Source of the DNA: Desulfobacterales bacterium
GTDB lineage: Bacteria; Desulfobacterota; Desulfobacteria; Desulfobacterales; Desulfosalsimonadaceae
NCBI GenBank assembly: GCA_007127175.1
Contig: SKZX01000166.1
Coordinates: forward strand, 1-6,324
Length of the DNA stretch: 6,324 bases
Reading direction: 5' to 3'
Part shown: in pieces, positions 1-6,324 of the stretch
Layout of the letters: the number at the start of each line of letters is the position of its first letter
Numbering within the stretch: the stretch's first letter is position 1
Translations under genes and position numbers: made by a program
Notes under the pieces: generated by a model
Seen by the model: only the letters and a program-made list of their open reading frames with translations
Database searches by the model: none
What the model was told of the DNA's origin: nothing

Positions 1-951
1 ATTATCTATGCGGCGGTATCCGTGTGCTGGCTTGTGGCGCCCTTATTTCTGGGCAACTATCATACGGATGTGCTCAACAACATCGCCATTTATGCCCTGC
101 TGGGATTGTCTTTGAATATCATCCTGGGGTATGGTGGCATGTTTCATATGGGGCATGCGGCTTTTTTTGCCATAGGGGCATATGCAACCGCCATTATCAA
201 TACATCATACGGTATTCCCGTGCTCTGGCTGTTGCCGCTGTCCGGTATCCTGGCGGGGGTGTTCGCCCTGGTCGTTGCTCGTCCCATTATTCATCTGCGC
301 GGTGATTATCTTCTGATTGTGACCATCGGCATGGTGGAGATCGTCCGGATCGCCCTGGTCAACAACATTTTTGGCATCACGGGGGGACCCAACGGCATAT
401 TCGGCATTTCCAGCCCGCAGGTTTTTGGCATTACCGTCAACGGCATCGTAAACCCGGGGCACTATTTTTTTCTGCTGACAGCCTTTATTGCGTTTACCAT
501 TGCCGTTTTCTACCTGCTTGAGCATTCCCGCTACGGGCGCGCGCTCAAGTATCTGTGTTCGGACAGTGTCGCGGCCGAAGGGTCCGGCATCGACACGTCC
601 GGGTACAAGCTGTCGGCATTTGTCATCGGGGCCTTCTGGGCCGGCATGGTCGGCAACCTCTATGCGGGCAAAATTACGTTTATCTCCCCGGAATCCTTTT
701 CCTTCTGGGAGTCGGTGGTGATGTTCATGATTGTCATTTTAGGCGGGTCCGGCAGCATCCCCGGCGTGTTGCTGGGCGCTATCCTGATTATCGGTTTGCC
801 GGAGCTCTTTCATGACCTCCAGCAGTACCGGCTCCTTATTTTCGGCCTTGCCCTGGTGGTCATGATGATTTTTCGGCCCCAGGGTATCCTGCCGCCCAAG
901 CCGCACACCTATCCCATAGACAAGCTCGACAAAAAGGAGGTGGCCCTGTGA
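1..951 (+). CDS. livM: LivM-type ABC transporter permease, 5' end beyond window
   Basis: This is an inner-membrane permease of the hydrophobic/branched-chain amino-acid ABC family (HAAT), one half of the LivH-LivM channel. The frame is open from base 1 with hydrophobic codons (I-I-Y-A-A-V-S-V), so the GTG at 22 is probably internal and the true start lies upstream; family members are usually slightly longer than the 309 residues counted from it. Numbered from that GTG, visible LivM hallmarks are the loop GYGGMFHMGHAAFFAIGAYA (36-55), LRGDYLLIVTIGMVEIVR (92-109), TGGPNGI (120-126), the cytoplasmic coupling loop RYGRALKYLCSDSVAAEGSGI (about 170-190), GGSGSIPGVLLGA (241-253) and the C-terminal FRPQGILPP (284-292). 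Several long hydrophobic stretches alternate with short loops, as expected for a multi-pass protein. Its stop overlaps the livG start by 4 bp (GTGA), implying coupled translation. Substrate specificity cannot be read from the permease. Confidence 0.93.
   Translation: MIYAAVSVCWLVAPLFLGNYHTDVLNNIAIYALLGLSLNIILGYGGMFHMGHAAFFAIGAYATAIINTSYGIPVLWLLPLSGILAGVFALVVARPIIHLRGDYLLIVTIGMVEIVRIALVNNIFGITGGPNGIFGISSPQVFGITVNGIVNPGHYFFLLTAFIAFTIAVFYLLEHSRYGRALKYLCSDSVAAEGSGIDTSGYKLSAFVIGAFWAGMVGNLYAGKITFISPESFSFWESVVMFMIVILGGSGSIPGVLLGAILIIGLPELFHDLQQYRLLIFGLALVVMMIFRPQGILPPKPHTYPIDKLDKKEVAL
935..940 (+). promoter_or_regulatory. Shine-Dalgarno of livG
   Basis: A perfect AGGAGG lies 7 nt before the GTG at 948, inside the last codons of livM. 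It fixes the non-ATG start of livG and is the best ribosome binding site in the window. Confidence 0.85.
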
Positions 952-1718
952 GCCTGCTTCGCGTCGAGAAGGCCGTGAAGTACTTTGGCGGGCTCATGGC
1001 CGTGGGAAACGTTTCCTTTGATGTGCCCGAGGGGTCTGTTTTTGGCCTGATCGGCCCCAACGGTGCGGGAAAGACCACTGTTTTCAACCTGATTACGGGC
1101 AACTACAAGCTGGATAAAGGAAACATTATTTTCAAGGACAAGGATATCACGGGGATGCTGACCCACCGGGTGGTTGCCCTGGGGATAGCCCGGACATTCC
1201 AGAATATACGGCTTTTTTCAAATATGTCTGTCCTGGAAAATGTGCTTGCGGGGTACCATTGCCGGATGCGGTCCGGGGCGATCGGGGCAATGTTCCGACT
1301 GCCGGGGCAGCGCGCCGAAGAGCGCCGTGCCATGGGCAAGGCCATGGCGGAGCTGGCCTTTACCGGGCTTGAGGCGCAGGCCGTTAACCTGGCAAAAAAT
1401 CTGTCCTACGGGAACCAGCGCCTCCTGGAGATAGCCCGCGCCCTGGCGTCTGATCCCGGCCTGATCATCCTCGATGAGCCTGCCGGCGGGATGAACGAAT
1501 ACGAGACAACGGCGCTGGTCGATCTGATCCTGCGCATCAGAAGCCGGGGCATCACCGTGATGCTGATCGAACACGACATGAGCCTGGTCATGCGGGCCTG
1601 TGAACACATTGTCGTGCTGGAGCACGGGAAAAAGATTGCCGAGGGGTCTCCTGAAGCCATAAAAACGGACCCAAAAGTGATTGAGGCGTATCTGGGCAGT
1701 GAGGATGATGATATATAG
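948..1718 (+). CDS. livG: LivG-type ABC transporter ATP-binding protein
   Basis: This is one of the two cytoplasmic ATPases that power the LIV/HAAT importer. The 256-residue length is normal for LivG. All nucleotide-binding elements are present: Walker A GPNGAGKTT (36-44), Q-loop TFQNIRLF (Q85), signature LSYGNQ (152-157; LSYGxQ is typical of LivG rather than the usual LSGGQ), Walker B LIILDEP (172-178, catalytic E177) and switch histidine H209 in IEHDM. The C-terminal segment ending VIEAYLG is the usual LivG/LivF ending, followed here by an acidic EDDDI tail. The GTG start is supported by the AGGAGG seven bases upstream and the GTGA overlap with livM. It should pair with LivF as a heterodimer. 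The Walker B follow-on PAGGMNEYET differs slightly from the common PAAGLNPxET but keeps the family pattern. Confidence 0.95.
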   Translation: MSLLRVEKAVKYFGGLMAVGNVSFDVPEGSVFGLIGPNGAGKTTVFNLITGNYKLDKGNIIFKDKDITGMLTHRVVALGIARTFQNIRLFSNMSVLENVLAGYHCRMRSGAIGAMFRLPGQRAEERRAMGKAMAELAFTGLEAQAVNLAKNLSYGNQRLLEIARALASDPGLIILDEPAGGMNEYETTALVDLILRIRSRGITVMLIEHDMSLVMRACEHIVVLEHGKKIAEGSPEAIKTDPKVIEAYLGSEDDDI

Positions 1719-1720
1719 GC

Positions 1721-1740
1721 AGTGCCCGAACGGCATTTTT
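1721..1740 (+). terminator. Weak terminator-like hairpin between livG and livF
   Basis: Two bases after the livG stop, TGCC (1723-1726) pairs with GGCA (1732-1735) around a five-base loop. The stem can extend by a G-U and an A-T pair into the following run of five T (1736-1740). The stem is short and partly wobble, so it may only attenuate transcription or be fortuitous. It matters because the remaining gap to livF is unusually long for a liv operon. Confidence 0.3.
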
Positions 1741-1891
1741 CCGGCCGCCTTAATCACGTCCGGCATTGAAGTCCGGCACCCTGAAAACGGCATGTATTTT
1801 GGCTTGATCCAGCCATGGCGGGAACATCTGGCATTATGACAATGGCGACATCGTTTTGGGCTGAAAATGAAAAAAGTAAAGCGGTCTTGAA

Positions 1892-2611
<720 letters not shown>

Positions 2612-2644
2612 GGCAATACTGCTTTTAAACCCGAATCACGCGTT

Positions 2645-4117
2645 ATGCCGGAAAAGCGCATGCGCCAAAAAACGCCAGGACAATTGTTGAAGGAGAGCGA
2701 TAGCAAGCTTCGCAAGCTCTTCATGAATGCCCCCGTGGGCATATTCCGCGCCAGTTCAAGGGGGGATTTGCTTGACGTGAACCCTGAAATGGCGAGAATT
2801 GCCGGGTTTGAGCGTTTTGACCAGGTCCCTTCCACCATCCGTGATATATCGTCCCACCTTTTCGTCGATTCCGGGACTGTAAATGATTTCCTGCGGCAAT
2901 TGCGAACAATCGGGTACGTGGAGAATTTTGAGTGTGAAGCGCTTCGCAGGGGAGAAGAACATGTATGGCTGTCCATGAGCGCACGCATCAGCCGGCACTT
3001 GTCCGCGCAAGATTTCGAAATTGAAGGCTTTGCCGTTGAAATAACGCCGCGTAAGCAGTTTGAAGGCCTCCTGGAAGAATACCGTTTGGCGGTGGAGGGA
3101 TCGGAAGAGCTCATGGCGGTCATCGACCGCGATTATGCCTATCGGATGGTCAATGCAGCCTACCTGGCGCGTCACGGGAAAGACCGGGAAGCGGTGATCG
3201 GAAAAACCGTGGGTGAGCTTGTCGGGATGCATTATTTCCAGTTTATCATCAAGCCCTACATGGATCGCTGTTTTTCCGGTGAAAACGTCGTTTATGAGCG
3301 CAAGGAATTTTATCCCGGCATCGGCACACGGCTTCTCGAAGTGCATTACCATCCCCTTTTCTCCGATTCCCGCGTTGAAAAAATCATTGCAATCCTCCGG
3401 GATATAACGGATTATAGGAAGGCTGAAAACGAGCTGCGCCAGTCCCAGCACCAATTGCGGCAGCTCGCCAAGTATCTGCAGGATGTACGGGAACAGGAAA
3501 GAACGGAAATCGCCAGAACCGTGCATGATGAATTGGGACAGGCGCTGACCGGTTTGAAAATCGACCTGGGCCTCCACGAAAAGCAGCTTGCCCGTCACCT
3601 TCCGGACCACGCGCCGCTTTTTGAGACCACGCGGTCCATGACCGGACTGGTGGATTACCTGATCCAATTCACGCGGGAACTGGTTTCCGAGCTGCGGCCA
3701 TCTATTCTTGACGACCTGGGCCTGACTGCGGCCATCGAATGGTATATTGAAAAATACAGGGCAAGAACCGGTCTCCAGGTTTATTACAACAGTGGAATGG
3801 GCCTTGAAAATCTGGGCGGGGAAATCGCAACGGCCATGTATCGCATCGTTGTGGAGGCGCTTACCAACGTAACCCGCCATGCGCGTGCCACAACGGTGCT
3901 GGTGGACCTTTATGTGGCGGATCAGTCGCTGGTATTGAAGGTCAATGATAACGGCATCGGTATAACGCGGGACCGCATCCACCGGACCCGCTCTTTCGGC
4001 ATCGTGGGCATGCGGGAAAGAGTCCTGGCTTTTGGGGGAACCCTCGAATTTGATGGCAGGCCCGGGAAGGGAACGACTGTGCGGGCCAGAATTCCGCTTG
4101 GCGAAAAATCCCGATAG
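2645..4117 (+). CDS. Cytoplasmic PAS-PAS sensor histidine kinase, NarL-type (HisKA_3)
   Basis: This is a 490-residue sensor kinase expected to autophosphorylate on histidine and pass phosphate to a LuxR-type regulator. No signal peptide or membrane segment is visible, so it should sense a cytoplasmic cue. Domains are PAS1 (about 18-137, opening FMNAPVGIFRAS and closing VEITPRK), PAS2 (about 142-260, AVIDRDYAYRMVNAAY to LRDITDYRKAE), a coiled linker (260-283), HisKA_3 dimerisation domain (284-350) with EQERTEIARTVHDELGQ and phosphoacceptor H294, and HATPase_c with N-box EALTNVTRHA (N408), G1 NDNGIGI (D435), G2 FGIVGMRERV (451-460) and GKGTTVRARIPL (474-485). All catalytic residues are present. 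It begins 33 bp after livF and in the same frame, so it is probably cotranscribed with the transporter. The start is uncertain: neither ATG 2645 nor ATG 2660 has a clear Shine-Dalgarno. The ligands of the PAS domains cannot be predicted. Confidence 0.92.
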   Translation: MPEKRMRQKTPGQLLKESDSKLRKLFMNAPVGIFRASSRGDLLDVNPEMARIAGFERFDQVPSTIRDISSHLFVDSGTVNDFLRQLRTIGYVENFECEALRRGEEHVWLSMSARISRHLSAQDFEIEGFAVEITPRKQFEGLLEEYRLAVEGSEELMAVIDRDYAYRMVNAAYLARHGKDREAVIGKTVGELVGMHYFQFIIKPYMDRCFSGENVVYERKEFYPGIGTRLLEVHYHPLFSDSRVEKIIAILRDITDYRKAENELRQSQHQLRQLAKYLQDVREQERTEIARTVHDELGQALTGLKIDLGLHEKQLARHLPDHAPLFETTRSMTGLVDYLIQFTRELVSELRPSILDDLGLTAAIEWYIEKYRARTGLQVYYNSGMGLENLGGEIATAMYRIVVEALTNVTRHARATTVLVDLYVADQSLVLKVNDNGIGITRDRIHRTRSFGIVGMRERVLAFGGTLEFDGRPGKGTTVRARIPLGEKSR

Positions 4118-4158
4118 CGCGGCATAGTGGCGGCGCCTCGGGAATTGTCCGCCGTGGG

Positions 4159-4186
4159 CCGGTTGGCTTCGGCCTGAAGCCGCCGG
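4159..4186 (+). other. Intergenic hairpin between kinase and regulator
   Basis: GGCTTC (4165-4170) pairs perfectly with GAAGCC (4176-4181) around the loop GGCCT. A CCGG/CCGG outer stem (4159-4162 with 4183-4186) extends it across a small internal bulge. No T run follows directly; TTTT appears only about 11 bases later. It could be a processing or stability element, or a weak terminator separating kinase and regulator mRNA. Confidence 0.35.
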
Positions 4187-4271
4187 TAATGAATCGGTTT
4201 TGATGGTGTTCGGGCAGGCAGGGTCGACAATTGGCCGGCATGGGTGATGCGGAATACATGGACGAAACGCC

Positions 4272-4286
4272 TCAACTTAAAGTTGA
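4272..4286. promoter_or_regulatory. Perfect inverted repeat just before the regulator start codon
   Basis: TCAACT-TAA-AGTTGA is a 15-bp perfect palindrome with a 3-base centre, ending 6 bp before the ATG at 4293. It occupies the place where a Shine-Dalgarno would be, and none is recognisable there. It may be an operator (for example for autoregulation) or a small RNA hairpin limiting translation. The function is inferred from position and symmetry only. Confidence 0.35.
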
Positions 4287-4292
4287 AAGCTT

Positions 4293-4931
4293 ATGATCCG
4301 GGTGCTTGTTGCAGACGACCATTTTATCGTCAGGGCCGGGCTTCAGAAAATCATGGCCGATGTTCCGGATATGGAATTGGCGGATGAAGCCGTAAACGGT
4401 TACCAGGCGATAGAAAAAGCATCGCAGAACAATGTGGACGTGGTGCTGCTCGACATATCCATGCCCGGTCCCGACTGGCTCGATGTACTGAAAACGATCA
4501 AGCAGGCAAAACCAAGGCTTCCGGTATTGATCCTGAGCGTTCACCCCGAAAAACAATATGCCGTCAGGGCTATCAGTTCGGGGGCTTCCGGTTATCTTAC
4601 AAAAGACAAGGCGTTTGACGAGCTGGTCGACGCCATTCGAAAGGCCGCTTCCGGCGGCCGGTATATCAGCACCGGACTGGCAGAGGAGCTGGCCGACCTG
4701 ATCGAACACAAAAGAGATTCCCTTCCCCACGAAAGTCTTTCGGACCGGGAGTTCAGCGTTATGGTATTGCTTGCCAGGGGAAATTCCCTTGCGGCCATAG
4801 CCGGGCGTTTATGCGTCAGTCCAAAAACGGTCAGTACCTATCGCACAAGGATTTTCGATAAGATGCGGCTCCAGAGCAATGCCCAGTTGATTCACTACGC
4901 CATTAAGCACGGGCTCGTCGAAAACCATTAG
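4293..4931 (+). CDS. NarL/GacA-type response regulator (receiver + LuxR HTH)
   Basis: This is a 212-residue DNA-binding response regulator, probably the partner of the upstream HisKA_3 kinase. The receiver (about 1-120) has the acidic pair D8/D9, phosphoacceptor D54 in VLLDISMPG, S82 and K104 in YLTKD, so it is competent for phosphorylation. The LuxR helix-turn-helix (about 148-207) reads LSDREFSVMVLLARGNSLAA then CVSPKTVSTYRTRIFDKM and ends HYAIKHGL. Its recognition helix SPKTVxxYRxRxF and the xHxAIxHGL ending closely resemble GacA/UvrY, a family known to bind TGTAAG-N6-CTTACA. A palindrome of that layout lies 158 bp after its stop codon. The ATG is fixed by an in-frame stop at 4284-4286, and no good Shine-Dalgarno is seen. 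An unusual W62 replaces the common G in the PGxDGL stretch. The 175-bp gap to the kinase suggests it may have its own promoter. Target genes are inferred, not shown. Confidence 0.92.
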   Translation: MIRVLVADDHFIVRAGLQKIMADVPDMELADEAVNGYQAIEKASQNNVDVVLLDISMPGPDWLDVLKTIKQAKPRLPVLILSVHPEKQYAVRAISSGASGYLTKDKAFDELVDAIRKAASGGRYISTGLAEELADLIEHKRDSLPHESLSDREFSVMVLLARGNSLAAIAGRLCVSPKTVSTYRTRIFDKMRLQSNAQLIHYAIKHGLVENH

Positions 4932-5088
4932 GGGCCGTGTCAAAACCCCGTTTGATGCGCAATTGCAGCCCTGCAGGCCGCTTCAAGATGCGCCCGTGTA
5001 TTGAATATGCGCTGCCTTTCCTTCTGATGGCGCCTTGCCCTTGAACCGGAACCGCAGTTTGTTGACAGCTTTTGTGACAGGTGCGGCA

Positions 5089-5106
5089 TGTAGGCAAATG
5101 CCTACA
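5089..5106. promoter_or_regulatory. GacA/UvrY-box-like palindrome
   Basis: TGTAGGCA-AA-TGCCTACA is a perfect 18-bp palindrome. Written TGTAGG-N6-CCTACA, it matches the spacing and all but one base per half-site of the established GacA/UvrY activating sequence TGTAAG-N6-CTTACA. It sits between a GacA-like regulator gene and the receiver-PocR unit, centred about 62 bp before the transcription start predicted from the -10 at 5148-5153, a usual distance for an activator site. It is not a terminator: A8, not T, follows on this strand. Confidence 0.55.
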
Positions 5107-5135
5107 AAAAAAAGGGCATACTCCTACAAAAAAAA
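5093..5135. repeat. Two imperfect 21-bp direct repeats with phased A8 tracts
   Basis: Positions 5093-5113 and 5115-5135 match at 18 of 21 bases, with a 22-bp period. Each begins GGCA and ends CCTAC followed by eight A. The second copy adds a third CCTACA half-site (5123-5128) in direct orientation. A 22-bp period is about two helical turns, so the half-sites and A tracts face the same side of the DNA, and the A tracts should bend it. Confidence 0.6.
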
Positions 5136-5153
5136 CCATTTTTCCCCTATATT
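5123..5153 (+). promoter_or_regulatory. Candidate activator-dependent promoter of the receiver-PocR unit
   Basis: TATATT (5148-5153) is a 5/6 match to the -10 hexamer. The position 17 bp upstream (5125-5130) reads TACAAA, not TTGACA, and coincides with the third CCTACA half-site. A poor -35 overlapped by a half-site fits a promoter that needs a bound activator. Transcription would start near 5160, giving a leader of about 60 nt. A perfect TTGACA at 5062-5067 exists further upstream but has no acceptable -10. Confidence 0.4.
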
Positions 5154-5205
5154 TCCTTGCCCGTGTCAGTGGTAGGGTGCTTCATGTCAACATCTATTAC
5201 AGATT

Positions 5206-5219
5206 CAACAGGACAGTTG
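5206..5219 (+). promoter_or_regulatory. Ribosome binding site in a GGA-loop hairpin (CsrA/RsmA-like)
   Basis: AGGA (5210-5213) lies 8 nt before the TTG at 5222 and is the likely Shine-Dalgarno. It sits in the six-base loop AGGACA of a CAAC/GTTG stem. GGA shown in a hairpin loop over a Shine-Dalgarno is the usual form of a CsrA/RsmA target. The stem is only four pairs, so this is tentative. Confidence 0.3.
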
Positions 5220-5221
5220 TT

Positions 5222-5590
5222 TTGAAAGTGCTCATCGCGGACGATTCCAGCATCATGCGAAGGCGTCTCACGCAAATGATTGATGAACTGAATTTCGTGG
5301 ACGGTCTTTATGAAGCGCATGATTTCGACCAGACAATTAAATGCCTTTCGGATATCCGGCCCCATGTGCTCATCCTGGATATCCGGATGCCCGGCGGCAG
5401 CGGTATCGATGTGCTGGAAGCAATGAAATATGAGACGCGGCCGCAGGTCGTTATCGTTTTTTCTAACTATGCCTACCCCCAGTATTTCGAAAAGTGCATG
5501 AAGCTGGGCGCGGATTACTTTTTTGATAAAAGCGCGGATATTGACAAAGTTGTCGATGTTGTCCGAACCTGCCATACCCATTCCGGTTAG
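5222..5590 (+). CDS. Stand-alone CheY-like receiver protein
   Basis: This is a 122-residue single-domain response regulator with no output domain. From the TTG at 5222 it reads MKVLIADDSSIMRRRLTQMI, the canonical start of a receiver. Key residues are D7/D8, phosphoacceptor D53 in ILDIRMPG, S81 in VFSNYAYPQY and K103 in FFDKS, all intact. The frame is open to a GTG at 5081, but that start would add 47 residues with no receiver homology, lacks a Shine-Dalgarno, and would place the palindrome and A tracts inside the gene, so TTG 5222 (or GTG 5228) is preferred. The stretch SNYAYPQYFEKCMKLGADYFFDKS resembles a subgroup of lone receivers that I recall from deltaproteobacteria and relatives. It lies 37 bp before the PocR gene and is probably cotranscribed. 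Possible roles are phosphate sink for the kinase or allosteric partner of a nearby protein; neither can be proven here. Confidence 0.85.
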   Translation: MKVLIADDSSIMRRRLTQMIDELNFVDGLYEAHDFDQTIKCLSDIRPHVLILDIRMPGGSGIDVLEAMKYETRPQVVIVFSNYAYPQYFEKCMKLGADYFFDKSADIDKVVDVVRTCHTHSG

Positions 5591-5614
5591 GCGGGCATAA
5601 AAAAGCGGTCAATC

Positions 5615-5622
5615 AGGCGAGG
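5615..5622 (+). promoter_or_regulatory. Shine-Dalgarno of the PocR-domain gene
   Basis: AGGCGAGG, with GAGG ending 5 nt before the ATG at 5628, supports that start. Confidence 0.6.
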
Positions 5623-5627
5623 TTTTT

Positions 5628-6266
5628 ATGGAATACGGCATCAGGGATCTGTTGAATCTTGAAAAAATACAGGAAATTATCGAGGCGTTTCACGCGGCAA
5701 CCGGGCTTTCCACCTCGGTGGTGGACAAAGACGGGAACATAATTGCCGGATCCGGGTGGCAGGAGATTTGCAGCCGGTTTCACCGGGTCCATGAAAAAAC
5801 CGCCCGCAACTGCCTTAAGAGCAGCGAGGCCATTACGGAACGCCTGAAGGATCATAAACCGCACGTCGTGTATAAATGCCCCAACGGGCTCTACGATGCC
5901 GCTGCCCCCGTAATTGTAGATGGCCATTACATTGCCAGCCTGTTTACCGGACAGTTTCTCATGGTCCGCCCGGATATCTCCGATATAGAACAATTCAGCA
6001 GCCGGGCGCGCTTTGCCGGCTTCAACGAAACCGATTACCTCAATGCCCTTGAAAAGGTGCCCACCTTGACCCCTGCGCAGCTCGATGATACCCTGGGCTC
6101 TTTGCAGCGTCTCGCCGGGATGCTTTCAGATATGGGATTGTCCCGCAAAAACCGGATGGAAGGCAAACCCCGGGCATATGATGCAAAAGCGGTCAAAATA
6201 CCCCGTATTCAAAAAGCTGCGGCCAGGCGGAACGGGGGTGCGGGGGGCCGTAAAAAGAAGCCGTAG
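5628..6266 (+). CDS. PocR ligand-sensor domain protein with basic C-terminal tail
   Basis: This is a 212-residue soluble protein made almost wholly of a PocR domain (about 5-170), a PAS-like sensor domain predicted to bind small hydrocarbon derivatives and named after the propanediol regulator PocR. Recognisable parts are the opening DLLNLEKIQEIIEAFHAATG, SVVDKDGNIIAGSGWQEIC (30-48), FHRVHEKTARNC (51-62), the core YKCPNGLYDAAAPVIVDGHY (82-101) and the closing LFTGQF (105-110). C48, C62 and C84 lie at the usual cysteine positions. PocR domains are commonly fused to an AraC helix-turn-helix, kinase or cyclase output; none is present here. Instead residues 172-212 form a low-complexity tail rich in R and K ending GGRKKKP, possibly disordered and able to bind nucleic acid or an acidic partner. 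It probably delivers a ligand signal to the adjacent receiver, kinase or regulator. It is the last gene before a strong terminator. Confidence 0.88.
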   Translation: MEYGIRDLLNLEKIQEIIEAFHAATGLSTSVVDKDGNIIAGSGWQEICSRFHRVHEKTARNCLKSSEAITERLKDHKPHVVYKCPNGLYDAAAPVIVDGHYIASLFTGQFLMVRPDISDIEQFSSRARFAGFNETDYLNALEKVPTLTPAQLDDTLGSLQRLAGMLSDMGLSRKNRMEGKPRAYDAKAVKIPRIQKAAARRNGGAGGRKKKP

Positions 6267-6274
6267 CGGCGCAT

Positions 6275-6317
6275 CCCCGGGAAAAAGAAAAACCCGTGAA
6301 CCCGGGGGCATTTTTTT
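6275..6317 (+). terminator. Intrinsic terminator after the PocR gene
   Basis: CCCCGGG (6275-6281) pairs perfectly with CCCGGGG (6301-6307) around a 19-base A-rich loop, and GCA then seven T (6311-6317) follow. The all-GC stem and T run make this a convincing rho-independent terminator, despite the long loop. It starts 8 bp after the PocR stop and closes the gene cluster. Confidence 0.8.
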
Positions 6318-6324
6318 GCGGATC

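Noticed and set aside
1218..1793. Minus-strand ORF of 191 codons opposite livG
   Set aside because: Antisense shadow of livG; no recognisable family or ribosome binding site.
2756..3982. Long minus-strand ORF of 408 codons opposite the kinase gene
   Set aside because: It lies wholly antisense to a gene with complete kinase motifs, shows no recognisable domain, and is explained by codon bias leaving the opposite frame open.
4931..4949. GGGG/CCCC pairing right after the regulator stop as a terminator
   Set aside because: Only four pairs with an 11-base loop and no proper T run after it.
5062..5091. Perfect TTGACA suggesting a sigma-70 promoter upstream of the palindrome
   Set aside because: No acceptable -10 hexamer is found at 16-19 bp spacing; kept only as a remark in the promoter entry.
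5089..5113. Palindrome plus A8 read as an intrinsic terminator
   Set aside because: On the + strand the stem is followed by A, and on the - strand the T run precedes the stem, so neither direction has terminator order.
5081..5221. GTG start at 5081 extending the receiver by 47 residues
   Set aside because: The added segment is not receiver-like, has no Shine-Dalgarno, and would put the palindrome and A tracts inside coding sequence; TTG 5222 gives the normal receiver N-terminus.
5601..6196. 12-base repeat AAAAGCGGTCAA at 5601-5612 and 6185-6196, with a shorter AAAGCGGTC before livF
   Set aside because: About one 12-base match is expected by chance in a window this long, and one copy is inside the PocR coding sequence.

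Overview
The window looks like chromosomal DNA from an anaerobic Desulfobacterota-type (deltaproteobacterial) organism. This is an inference from gene style and association: a LIV/HAAT-type amino-acid ABC transporter followed by a soluble PAS histidine kinase, a LuxR-type regulator, a lone receiver and a PocR-domain protein, with moderately GC-rich codon use. No marker gene fixes the taxon. All genes lie on the + strand and all look intact except the first, which enters from beyond the left edge. No RNA genes, mobile elements or CRISPR arrays were seen.

Region 1 (1-2611) is the distal half of a branched-chain (or hydrophobic/amide) amino-acid uptake operon: livM (permease, 5' end cut off), livG and livF (the two ATPases). 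livM and livG overlap by 4 bp. livF is set apart by 173 bp that hold a weak terminator-like hairpin, and it has no clear ribosome binding site.

Region 2 (2645-4931) is a two-component pair. A cytoplasmic PAS-PAS-HisKA_3-HATPase kinase starts 33 bp after livF and is probably cotranscribed with it. A NarL/GacA-like response regulator follows after a 175-bp spacer that contains a hairpin and a perfect 15-bp inverted repeat 6 bp before the regulator start codon.

Region 3 (4932-5221) is the most interesting part. This 290-bp intergenic stretch carries an 18-bp perfect palindrome, TGTAGG-N6-CCTACA, which has the layout of the GacA/UvrY box (TGTAAG-N6-CTTACA). A third half-site lies 22 bp downstream, two A8 tracts are spaced by 22 bp, and a good -10 hexamer lacks a matching -35. 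A small hairpin displays GGA over the putative Shine-Dalgarno of the next gene, the form of a CsrA/RsmA site.

Region 4 (5222-6317) is a two-gene unit: a stand-alone CheY-like receiver with a probable TTG start, and a small PocR ligand-sensing protein with a very basic tail. It is closed by a strong intrinsic terminator.

Working model (inference): the soluble kinase senses a metabolite tied to the imported substrate and phosphorylates the GacA-like regulator. The regulator then binds the palindrome and switches on the receiver-PocR unit. The lone receiver could compete for, or drain, kinase phosphate, and PocR could supply a second ligand input.
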